Assembly: GCA_015178975.1 (NCBI GenBank)
Contig: WHVD01000001.1
Span: forward strand, 4,030,001-4,094,000
DNA: 64,000 bases
Direction of reading: 5' to 3'
Origin: Hysterangium stoloniferum
Lineage: Eukaryota; Basidiomycota; Agaricomycetes; Hysterangiales; Hysterangiaceae
Shown here one piece after another: positions 34,157 through 44,321 of this stretch; position 1 is the stretch's first letter, and the number at the start of each line of letters is the position of its first letter. Under the pieces are notes generated by a model, which did not search any database, was not told the origin of the DNA, and saw nothing but the letters and a program-made list of their open reading frames with translations. Made by a program: the position numbers and the translations under genes.

Positions 34157-34512
34157 CGAAATGGCCACACAAAGGTGGGTGCGGTGGACTTGGAACAAGC
34201 GGTTCCATAAAAATGAGCTATATTGCCATAAGTTTCATCACCGGCCAGACAAAGGTGGTCGCGGTCAACTTGGAACAGGCGGTTCCATAAAAAATATAGC
34301 CGACAGAAAAATGATGGTGAAAATTGCGCTCAGAGGCGATATAAGATGATGGCACACTAAAAATTTGCACAAAGGCGATAATGAAGCGACGTTTATCCAT
34401 CGTAATGTTTGTAAAATTGTGCTCAGAGGTGATGTAAGATGATGGTGCATATTGGCACACTAAAAATTCGCACAGAGGCGATAATAAAACAACGTTTATG
34501 CATCGTAATCTT
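34157..34512. repeat. Two pairs of tandem repeats (about 95 bp and about 108 bp)
   Basis: The first pair shares GGCCA-ACAAAGGTGG and AACTTGGAACA-GCGGTTCC. The second pair shares GCTCAGAGG-GAT-TAAGATGATGG, GGCACACTAAAAAT and GCGACGTTTAT-like ends. 33901-34156 and 34513-36149 contain no gene I can support; the latter includes a short minus frame at 35550-35813 judged not coding. Confidence 0.75.
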
Positions 34513-36149
34513 GTGGGCAGTGTTTGAAATGGACGCTGTCGTGATAGCAGACATGCTTGTATCGCCGATTGGATAGGCCAGATAAGGTGACAAAGTTGAG
34601 CACGTTGAGTGCAGACGCTGTCAAAACATGTGGTGACGATGAGACAATGAAGTGGACGCGACTACGTGCCAGGCTAAGAATAGTAAGTCCATGAACAGTT
34701 CAGGCTCCATGGTATGCTGAATAGATGATTGCTGAGCGTTGTAACCTAAACAAAGGGGCGCCGCTTCCTTCCATGGTGCGGTGTTCTCTTCTCAGCACAC
34801 CTCCTCACCACGCTACTCTTCCTGTTGCCACCACAGCCCATGCAAAGGGATGGATAAGAGAAGTGTCGTGGCCATTGTCTGATAGATAACATTCTTAATT
34901 GTTGAAATAGAGTATTTGGACCAGTAGAAAAGGATTTTCACAAGCCAAATTGCCAGAAATTGACTTCGAATTTTTTGGACCCCAAAATTTTGGCTGGATA
35001 CAAAAAAAAAAGCTAAAAATATGAAAAAGTGGAATCAATAGCTTTTACTGAGTTGATTATGATTATAACAAAGGACAAGGGCCTAAAGCATGTTTGGTAC
35101 CAGAAACTACTAATTACAATTACATAAACAGAAGATGTCAACTTGTCATCTTCTGTTTGGGAATCTATGTAGCAAGCAGAAAGACCTTGAACAAACCTTT
35201 AGAGAACAAGAGTTTGAAACACAGGGACTAAAGTGAAATGGTCACTGGGCTGTCTATCTGAAAGGGATCAATGCCTCCACTTGGGCTGTTTGGAAGCAAA
35301 AATGACATTGTTCAGTCTCCAGTTGTGTGATGATGAGGCTAAGTCCACACACACTTCATCAAAATTAGCTAAAATCTTTTATGATGTGCCATGATATTTT
35401 GGCCATCCCAAGGTGTGGTGGGAAAAAATCCAGAGGTGTGTTTGGGATGTGAATGTAAAGTAATAGTCGAAAACTGAATGCATGCCTAATATGAAATATT
35501 AGGAACTAATTCAGCTTGCTAATATATATTACTTGCATATATGTATACACTAGTCCAAATCTGATCTTACAGATGATGCAGCATCATTACTGAGCTTCGA
35601 ACAGGCTTCATTGGCCTCAACAAATACCTGTTTACTATACGGGCTGTCATTTTCCCCAGGTGCTTCAGGTGTAGGTCCCAGAAACAGTTGAACACTTCCT
35701 GCTCCAATGTTGCCACTTCGCCGAACACCACCACCTCCGGGCAGCCTTGAGGGGACAAAAACAAAGTTCTGCCTCAAAATACATCCTGGGGGACACCAAA
35801 AATATTGGTTCACTTCGCTCAGCGCTTCCCGCTATTCCTGGCTGACTATGATGCTGACCTTTTTAGCTTTTTAGATACGTTTCATATAGTTCATACCACA
35901 TGTAACCTACATGCCATGTACGCATAGAGTGTCGGAAGTAGCTATATAGGCCTTACAGGCCTGAAGCTGCTATAAACATGGAATTTATCTTATCTATTCC
36001 AATCTGAAGATTTACTCTCGATCACGAGATCCATGATTTGCTGAGATTAGTTGTCCGCGCTTCGACCGGCTATAAATGGTTTCGGCTCCCAAGTTAGCCG
36101 CAGCCAGGCTGGCAACACTGACAACAAAGCTATTGCTGTCATGCCTTTG

Positions 36150-37265
36150 TTTTTTCACATGCCAATTCTTCGACATTTTAGCCACTATAAACATAATGTC
36201 TTCATCACAGAGCATCGACATTCAGAAGCTGTCATTGGATTTAGAGACATATCGTGCTGGAGCGGTAAGCCCTTGGCGTTTTACAAGTTCGATTAATTAC
36301 GGATCACATTTATTTGGTGTTATTTTCTAGTATTCAAACAGTATGCATAGTTTACCGTTTATTAACTACTGATTTGTCCAGACTAACGCTCATGTAGTAG
36401 CCAGCTTCACTTTATTGGTGCGTTGGAAATACCTTAGCAGGCAAAATAAATTTAGATCGAGGCTAAGGCTTGCAGTATACAGTTGTACGACCACTTCTTG
36501 ACGATAGGGTCAGAAATTGATCTTATATGGCCCACTCCTTGGAGCGCGGGAAAAGTTCTATTTTACGCTACGAAATATCCTGCACTTCTGGATAGTGCAT
36601 TTCTTCTTTATAGTACGTGAAATAGAAACTGATACTGTGCAAAAGATGATCTGAACACTTTCCTGATCAGCCTGTTTCGCGCCACCAGGTACGACTCCCG
36701 CAGCCTGTGAACTTTTATACAAATTAGCTGGAGGTACGAGATGACCGAAGTGGTAGCATTCTGAAGATCTGTTGATCATTTCTGCCAGGATTGATTGTAA
36801 CAGGGATTACTGTTGCAGAATGTATGTACCCTTTCCGTACCGAATGTCAGACCAAATAAGTTGAAGTGTTGCAGTCGTTCTAGTTTTCCGAACCTGGGCC
36901 GTTTGGGGAAAAAATAGTACTGTAGGGATATCGCTCGTTTGTGCAGCAGTGCTACTGTCATGTCCGATTGGATATTTCGCCTACCACGGTATCTCGCCCG
37001 TCACATGTAAACCACTCATTTTCCTATCGTGATTCAAATCCCTCATCACTATGAATGACGCAGATGGACCAAGTCCAATTGCAAACGCAGACTTTGTTTG
37101 CTGGGGCGTGACTCCTCCTGGCAACACAATATTTCTCGACTACATCTTGCTTGTGATATTCGAAACAAGTATTTGTCATGTTATTCCTGGCAATCTTTGC
37201 CTACTTATCCGCTCTTTTTCAGTTATCCTAATATTGACCATACGCAGATGCTATCAACATTGTGA
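36150..37265. repeat. 1-kb duplicated segment, copy 2, with possible small gene
   Basis: Counterpart of 7190-8235, the less decayed copy. An ATG at 36199 opens 23 codons (MSSSQSIDIQKLSLDLETYRAG) directly followed by a good donor GTAAGC at 36265. Further on, 37051-37269 is an open frame with DGPSPIANADFVCWGV, TPPGNTIFLDYI and a hydrophobic stretch. These could be the first and a later exon of one small gene, but no full model could be built. The product is not recognised. Confidence 0.5.
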
Positions 37266-38668
37266 GTAGTGCTTCGTCTTGGCACACGTTAACTTCGTAC
37301 CTAAAATTACACCGTGACTTCCTCGGCAGTCAGAAGAAGTAGCTCGCGTCTGATTTTTACATTATATCGAGACGGTATGCATCTCAGCTTACTCGTGAGA
37401 TGCCAGCTAATGAGTTGAAAGGTATACTGTACTATGCTTGCCTTATCGGTGTGTAGCTTTGTCACAGACCGGACGAATACATTGTAACATTACTGCCGGT
37501 AAGGTATATCAATTATTAACATAGTTGTCTTGGTCACCAAGGTATATACTAATATTTTCTCAATCTACACAAGCTAAATTTCATTTTACCTAGCCCAAGC
37601 CTCAGCCCAGCCTCGTACTGTCCGTGCATCTCTTTCGTTTTCCGAGTCATTTCAAATTCACAAGCTCATTGCTACAATAGTACACAGCGCATCTTTCATT
37701 CAATATTTACAGCACGAATTTTAGTGAATCTCCGAAAAGCGACGCGTGATAATTGCAAAAATTCAACCGATACCGACCGTGGCCGTATAGTCTTTAGCAG
37801 TGTCATATTAGGCGTCGACACGTGGTTTCAGAACCCAAACTCCACCACTCAGATGGTAATGAAACCCACACATGACCTTCTACTTTCTGTACTTGGCTGA
37901 AACAAATCTTAACTTCAGACTTCGACAGATGAATATGCACTATCGAACTCGCGCCTCTTACCCCGATCACGTCCGAATCATGAGAGCATATGAAGCGGAA
38001 TCGTTGAACGCAGGATGCGGTCTACCATGTTTCAAGATGCCTCGATATCTCCACAACTCAAACAAAATAGGCACATGATTTGAAATAATAACACAGCAAC
38101 AGCTCTCGGGGACGCGTCTCAACTACCTACCTCAACTAGTTAATAGTCCTTCGGTTACGAGCCTAGACAGTTAGTTTGGGTTTAACGCACTACGACACTA
38201 TTAGCCCTCAAACCCTTTTACATGTAACTCAAATGGTCACAACGAACCTTCTATGTGGATTTCGATTCCGATTTGGATATGGATTGTATGTTTCTTGTGA
38301 TTAACTATCACTGTATTCTATTATAGAAGTGTCTTGATCTGGTTTAACATATGTTGATATAGACCGGATTCAGCTGTGTGTTGGGCATGAACTTACCGTG
38401 GATATGTAATATATATAAAGGTTAATGCCTTCTGTGATGTGATGTGATGTGCTCCTAGCTTGGGGCTAGAGTCACATGGCTCTCGCATGGTCATGTATAT
38501 CAGAACTTCAATTGTTAGCTTCTCCTTCCGGATAGAAGCGGCGTGACATTTCATGTCCTACAAATTTATGTCTATCCTCATCACCACGAGCATATACTAA
38601 TGGAATAGCGACCATAAGGGACTTGTAAGACCTGGCATCACAACCCTAAGAATTGTGATGAATCCGCT
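37266..38668. other. Intergenic, nothing recognised
   Basis: Unique-looking sequence of moderate GC. Short ORFs (for example 37872-38078) have no recognisable features. It probably includes 3' flanks of the membrane-protein gene. Confidence 0.5.
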
Positions 38669-40327
38669 TCAACTTGTCTTCTTAATCCAACTGGTCCGAC
38701 CCGACGCTCGAGTGGATATGCTCGGAGACTTACGCAAGTGCCCCGAAGGAAGGGTATCAACGGAGTCGTCTAACTTCAAATACTGTGAACGTTTTTCTGA
38801 ACGTTGAGATCTCGGTCTCCAACCTCCATTGGGTGTCGTCGGCGTCACTAAATTCATCGATGCTTCTGGGATGGTTGGACTATCGGGTCGTGTATCAGAG
38901 TGCTCGGAAAGGGGCATGGGGGTGGGGGTAGGAGCCGCCCCTATCATCAGAATGTAACTCTCGTCCGTTCCTACCGCAGTTGACGGCCTACGGCTATCTA
39001 ATGTCGCAACAACAGATCGCCGTCTGGGTGATACTGGTGATTTAGAATCACTGGCTTCCGAACGTGGGGTGAGTGGGGGTGCACTCAAAGAAAGTGTTGG
39101 TTGGCTACTCAAGGACCGCGTGAGAGGTCCTATTATCTTCTGAGCCACAATAACACCCATCGTGTGGCGGAGCCTTTGTGCTTGTATTAGCCCTGCGTCG
39201 GCATCTACAGAGGTTGCAAAAGATCGTTGGGAAGGTGTGGAGGAATAGTGATCAGTTCCCTCCGGCAAGGGAGGCAGTTCAACAGGTGCGAAGTTCTCTT
39301 TCTCTTTATCTAGTGAGGGTTCGGGTGGATTAGGTGTAGACAAGTTCTCTTTCTCCTCAGGTAGTGACGGTTTAGGTGGATTAGGGGTAGACAAGTTGTT
39401 TTTCTCCTCAGCTAGTGAGGGTTCGGGTGGATTAGGAGCAGACGAGCTCTGTGGCAGGGCTTGAAGACGCTTCTTCTGATATCTGACTATCAGAATTACG
39501 ATAATGACCGTCACTATCATAGATGCCACAACATAACCAATGACCTCCCCAGGATTTGTACTGTACAGTGCAAGATATCAATCGCCGTCATATCAAAAAG
39601 AGGAAAAACAGTACCCTGTGCCGGAGTCGCCTGTGACATCTAAGGCCGCCACCGAGCAACTGATGCGGTCTGTCCCTCCTATAGTTAACAGTTCGGATGT
39701 TTGCGGCGGGGCCTTGCCATCATCATAGAGTACAACGACGCGAGAAAAACTTGTAAATACGCCCCCGACAGTGAGCGACCCGTTACCCCTTGCACCGGAT
39801 CCCTCGTCGACTAGATTCACGGGAACTTGACTGGGACTAAATGCAATAATGGCTGGGTGATTAAAGGAGGTGCTGTTCCATTTAACGGTGGCGGATGGGC
39901 AATCAGATGGTGTTGGAGTCGGTGTGAGTTTAAATTGGCTACGGGTCGTCGCACTATTGGATAAACAAGATGTGTTCGACGAAGGGATCGCAATCCTAAT
40001 AGTGGAAGTCTCGCCAATGCCTGTTCCAAATGCATCTGTAACGCCAAAGAGAAAAGGTGTACCACCGGGAAAATTGAAATCGACAGTCAAATTTCCTGAC
40101 ACCATTGAGGCATTCCAACCATCGAGGGGTTGTATGACAGCCGTCGAATTGAAAGGTAGAATGTGAAGATACAGTGGAAATTCCAGATTTCCAGGAAGTG
40201 TAGAGAACTGCGTCCAAGCTATCTCAACGACACCGCACTGCTGAGCAGCACCATAATCGATAACAAGGGAATGAACGGCGACGCTCAAACTCAAGAGAGT
40301 GAGAGCTTCGATTATTGACTTGACCAT
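38669..40327 (-). CDS. Single-pass membrane protein with signal peptide and cytoplasmic repeats
   Basis: Two exons, 40327-39615 and 39560-38669, joined by a 54-nt GT-AG intron, give 534 residues. Residues 1-20 are a signal peptide (IIEALTLLSLSVAVHSLV). About 21-240 are extracellular, with many N-glycosylation sites and paired Cys, ending in a Ser/Thr/Pro-rich stretch. 244-263 are a transmembrane helix (VIGYVVASMIVTVIIVILIV) followed by basic RYQKKR, which fits a cytoplasmic C-terminus. The cytoplasmic part starts with three 17-residue repeats (279-329, type TPNPPEPSL..EKENLS) and continues as a disordered Ser/Pro-rich tail with possible phosphorylation sites. The layout is common among agaricomycete orphan membrane proteins that may sense the cell wall; function unknown. 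Start chosen because the ATG is directly followed by the signal peptide. No neighbour gene shares its strand nearby. Confidence 0.85.
39287..39439 (-). repeat. Coding 51-bp repeat, three copies
   Basis: Three in-frame 51-bp units encode 17-residue repeats just inside the membrane in the gene at 38669-40327. They differ by a few bases each, mostly changing single residues. Confidence 0.85.
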
Positions 40328-41792
40328 CCAGTGGTACTGTCAGAAGACGTAGGGTTGAGCATACAACGCAGGAAGATGTGCTGCAGTACCACAGAATAGT
40401 ATGGCTAGACACTACATTCCTAAGTAACATCAAGTTGATAGGGCAGTGCCATCAAGAAGTCTTGAGTAACCAGTGCGATCAAGATGACAATCACGTTGCC
40501 CGGAGAACTATACAAATTAATAGCCGTGAAGATCAGAAAATGAGCGGATCGGATTGGCACTGCAAAAGTGATCCAAGTGCCCAGTGGGTTCGGATGGACA
40601 AAAATCATTGTTAAAGTCATTTTTTTTCTTTGTGGAATTGTCAGTCAATTTGCAATTAAATCATTATCCGGAAAAGTGAGAGCTTATGGAATTTAAACCA
40701 GTAAGTCCAGTGGACACAGAGTTGCCCTCGAGAAACAGTATGCGGGTGTATCAACCATCACGCCATATACAGCGCATTAGACGGCAATACGTTGACTGTT
40801 GACAGAAGCTTCATATCTCAGCTCAACTGAGAAATTAGGTCCCACGGGTTGTCCCTTGGATGCCTTATCGATGCCGGGCAAAAATAAGATCAAATCCGTT
40901 GATGAAGCACAGCCCACCAAAATGATGCGTACGCGTGTGGAAGCGATCGCTGGCTAGCCACTTGGGTGATTGCCTCTATGCCTACTCGGCATAGAGATTG
41001 GCACGCTCAACCACGAATACCTTAACTCGGAGATAAGATCGTTATTTACTAGTGCGATTAATTGCCCTCGCCCCTTTGGCACTGCAGGTATCTGCCGAAC
41101 ATGATTTGCGTTATTCTCGTGGGCTTCCCGCCACTAATGCTAAATATATCCAATACTTGGTATCAGAAAAATGTCAGTTTATAGATGTCGGTAAATAAGA
41201 AGTAGTCCTGGCCCAGATACGTTACGATGGCGCTAAAAACTTGGGAGCGGGTTGCTCAATGTTTAACTCACCCACTCACTCGCTCAGTGGTTTTTTCAAG
41301 TTCGTCAAGGCGTAAGCGCGCGATGGCTCACGAACTGAACAAGCTGCTCTAGAGTCGTTCGTTTAGTGTGTCAAGAGCTCCCTCGCGTGAGTGAGTGAGT
41401 GAGTTAAGAATTGAGCAGCCCTTCTGGTAAACCAACCATTTGAAGACCTCATCATCGTTGCTCTCTGAGACGCAATGATATCAAACATTTCAATACGTCG
41501 TCACTGTACAACACCCGCTGGTAGACATCAAGAATCATTTTAGAAACGGGATAAAACGAATAACAAGCTTCAGACTCCTGAGAGATGGAATTTAAAGCTT
41601 AAAATATCATACATAATTAATGTTGTCGATTTTGTGACGGCTCAGGCTTGAAATCTGCCACTGCTCTAGGACACACTTATATATAACGACTGTTTTTAAT
41701 AGCTAAGAAAGTGCGGGATGCGCCGGCGTCCTGGGTCATCCTTTGTTTCAAACTCAGTTGCTTTCTGTCTGGCCAGTTGAACCTATACCATC
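40328..41792. other. Intergenic with a foldback element
   Basis: Divergent promoter region between the membrane-protein gene and the U2AF small subunit. 41249-41417 is an imperfect foldback: GTTGCTCAATGTTTAACTCA near 41251 pairs with its inverted copy near 41400, with CACTCACTCGC / GTGAGTGAGTG inside. No gene otherwise. Confidence 0.6.
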
Positions 41793-42724
41793 ATGGCTTC
41801 GCATTTGGGTACGTTTATTTTGAGTTTCCGTAGCCTCTCTGATTCTGAATCAACTGACTGATTCAATGTTTATTTAGCTCAAATTTTTGGAACTGGTGAG
41901 TGTATATAGAGATAGAACGTTTGAGATGTCGAGATGATGGGATTGACACGATTGGTACAGAGCAGGATCGCGTGAATTGCTCCTTCTACTATAAAGTGAG
42001 TATGAATTTCACATTCTGCCCTATTAGAGCTCATTGTCGTAATTAGATTGGTGCTTGCCGTCACGGAGACCGTTGTTCACGCAAACATATCAAGCCGCCC
42101 TTTTCGCAAACGATTCTTCTCCCAAATGTATATCACAACCCTGCTCATGATCCCGGTTGCAAGTACAATGAGAAGGAGTTGCAAGAAGGCTTCGATGCTG
42201 TATATGAAGACTTATATTGGTAAGCTCTATTCTCTTGAGTAGTAACCTACCCATAAGTCCTGATGTTGGTTATACTCGACAGTGAACTTGCCAAGTTCGG
42301 ACACTTATTAGAACTGCACGTTTGTGACAACGTCGGCGACCACCTCATCGGTAATGTCTATGCACGATATGAATGGGAAAATGAAGCACAAGCGGCTGTG
42401 GACAATTTAAACAACCGCTGGTACGCTGGTCGGCCACTATACGCCGAACTCTCGCCCGTTACAGACTTTCGTGAAGCGTGCTGTCGGCAAAATGAAAATG
42501 GAGAATGCAATCGCGGTGGTTTCTGCAATTTTATGCATCTTCGTCTTGCCTCCAAGGAGCTCGTGTCATCGTTACGGGCAGGCCAACGAATTGAGCGTAG
42601 GATGAATCCACCAAAGGAGAATGCTGCTTTAGGTTGGGAGCCTGGTCAGCGGAAGGAGAAAAATGGCAGGGAGAGGAGTGCTAGCCCAGGAAGGAGAGGT
42701 GATGAGGCATGGAGGAAAGGTTAG
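41793..42724 (+). CDS. U2AF1: U2 snRNP auxiliary factor, small subunit (U2AF35)
   Basis: Nuclear splicing factor that reads the AG at 3' splice sites and pairs with the large U2AF subunit. Five exons (41793-41808, 41878-41895, 41961-41995, 42047-42219, 42283-42724) with introns of 51-69 nt give 227 residues. The start [23 protein letters not shown] is the family's canonical N-terminus, split over three exons, the first only 16 nt. Zinc finger 1 is C18-X8-C27-X5-C33-X3-H37. The UHM/RRM spans about 42-143 with an RNP1-like NVYARYEWE. Zinc finger 2 is C148-X7-C156-X5-C162-X3-H166. The conserved WYAGRPLYAELSPVTDFREACC is complete. The C-terminal tail is short and charged (RKEKNGRERSASPGRRG) without the long RS domain of animals. 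The gene is intact. ALG14 starts 137 bp downstream on the same strand, so the two share a short intergenic space. Confidence 0.97.
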
Positions 42725-42861
42725 GATGTGCCTCGCTGCTTCTGTTGCAAAAACGGTTTGGGTGATTGTGCCAGTTATTTGTACCAACTGGAAGTGTAAT
42801 ATCATCTATTCCATTGGGATGGACTATAAACAATAAAAGAAGTGTATTTGACGTAGGATAT

Positions 42862-43806
42862 ATGTCACGGTCACGCGTCAGTCACATTGGAACAAGGTTG
42901 TCTTCACCCCCATGGAGAATGGCCATTATTATATGGATTGTTTCGTTCATATTGTGTGCATTGATAGGCCGAATCTATGCCCTGATACCTTCTGTTAACT
43001 CTAAGCCAGCATCTGTTAAAAAACACCCTAATGCTACTTGTCACTTCGCGATTTTCCTAGGTTCAGGTACGAACTGTTATACTGTATCTTTTCCTGCTAG
43101 CTGATGGTTAGCTTCAGGCGGGCATACCAGCGAAGCTCTGACTTTAGCATCGTCTTTAGATTTTTCTCGATATGCACCGAGGACCTATATTGTTAGTCAA
43201 GGCGACACTTTGAGCGTTCAGCGTGCAATTGCGCTAGAAGCTTCCAAAGAACCTAGCGCAATCGGATCAGTGATTAATTATTATTCAACTAGTCTATTTC
43301 TCATGTCTTTGATAGGGTGTAAAAAAGGCCTTTGCCATTCTTGAGATTCCTCGTGCTCGGCGAGTATACCAGCCTCTGGTCACGACCCCACCTTCTGCCA
43401 TAATCTCACTGTCTACGTGTATCTACCATATCTGCCTACGGCCAATGTTTAGTCGTCAGCCATTCTCGGAAGTCCTGCTAATCAATGGACCAGGAACGTG
43501 TGTGATGTTATTTGCTGCCGTGTTCGTTGGCCGGGTATTTAATTTTTTGAGTGACCTTATGCATGTTCTAAAGTAAAAATTACCTAGGTGTTATTTATCC
43601 CGACACCAAGGGTTATCTATGTTGAATCATTCGCTCGTGTTACTTCCTTGTCATTATCTGGACGACTATTGCGGCCATTTGTTGATCGGTAAGCTTTATT
43701 ACTATCTAGGTGTATCATCCTGATACTCGGACTTAGATTCATTACTCAATGGCCAGATTGTCTGAGAGATGGGGGACGAGGTGAATATCGCGGTTGGCTC
43801 GTGTGA
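42862..43806 (+). CDS. ALG14: UDP-GlcNAc transferase membrane subunit ALG14
   Basis: Membrane anchor of the ALG13/ALG14 enzyme that adds the second GlcNAc to the dolichol-linked oligosaccharide on the cytosolic face of the ER. Five exons (42862-43066, 43118-43269, 43316-43534, 43588-43688, 43737-43806) give 248 residues, a normal length. Residues 20-42 are the N-terminal transmembrane segment (MAIIIWIVSFILCALIG). FLGSGGHTSEAL (65-76), the sugar-nucleotide-fold signature, is restored only when intron 1 is removed. Further marks are YIVSQGDTLS, ILEIPRARRVYQ, LLINGPGTCV, PRVIYVESFARVTSLSLSG and the end FITQWPDCL...GWLV. An alternative start at 42919 would begin exactly at the membrane helix. Introns are 46-53 nt. 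Its partner subunit is not in the window. Confidence 0.95.
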
Positions 43807-44321
43807 CACAATGTTCTTTGTCGAGGGCGACCTGACGCTCTGGGATCGTTACGAACGACTCATAAGAGCCTCTTTGAACATTTGATTTTAAGAGATAAAT
43901 AGGAGATACATTATTGTTGTACACTGGTTGGATAGAGGTTCCCGGAAATGGAGTGTGCTAACATTTCCCAGAACATAATCACACTGAAGATCAATCTTGA
44001 TTAAATACCATGCGATGTTGCATGACCGATGCTAACGACCTCTGTCTTGACGGTCCGGTCCCCACCAGAATCATATATAAACAAGTAGTTTAGCCAGCTG
44101 TTTTTCAACATCATAGTGCATGTTACCTGGATATGTTATAAGGAAGACGCAGTAAGCCAATAACGTGGGAAGGCCCAGGCATCAGGTCTAGTCGTGAGTG
44201 ACGTACGTGATTCCAACTGAATTTCTTCTATAACAGCACAGCACCGATATTATTAAAAAAACTAAGGCATATCGCCAGGATAAGAAGACTTGGAGATCAC
44301 CGCCACATTCCGTTGCTCAGT
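43807..44321. other. Intergenic
   Basis: 3' flank of ALG14 and 5' flank of the amidohydrolase gene. No gene; no clear promoter motif. Confidence 0.6.

Noticed and set aside
35550-35813. 87-residue minus-strand ORF
   Set aside because: Gly/Ser/Pro-biased, no domain, no upstream exon, and an alternative frame is equally open.
43588-43640. Suspected frameshift in ALG14 (reading GVIYPDTK)
   Set aside because: With the intron 43535-43587 in phase 0 the frame reads VLFIPTPRVIYVESFARV, the expected ALG14 sequence.
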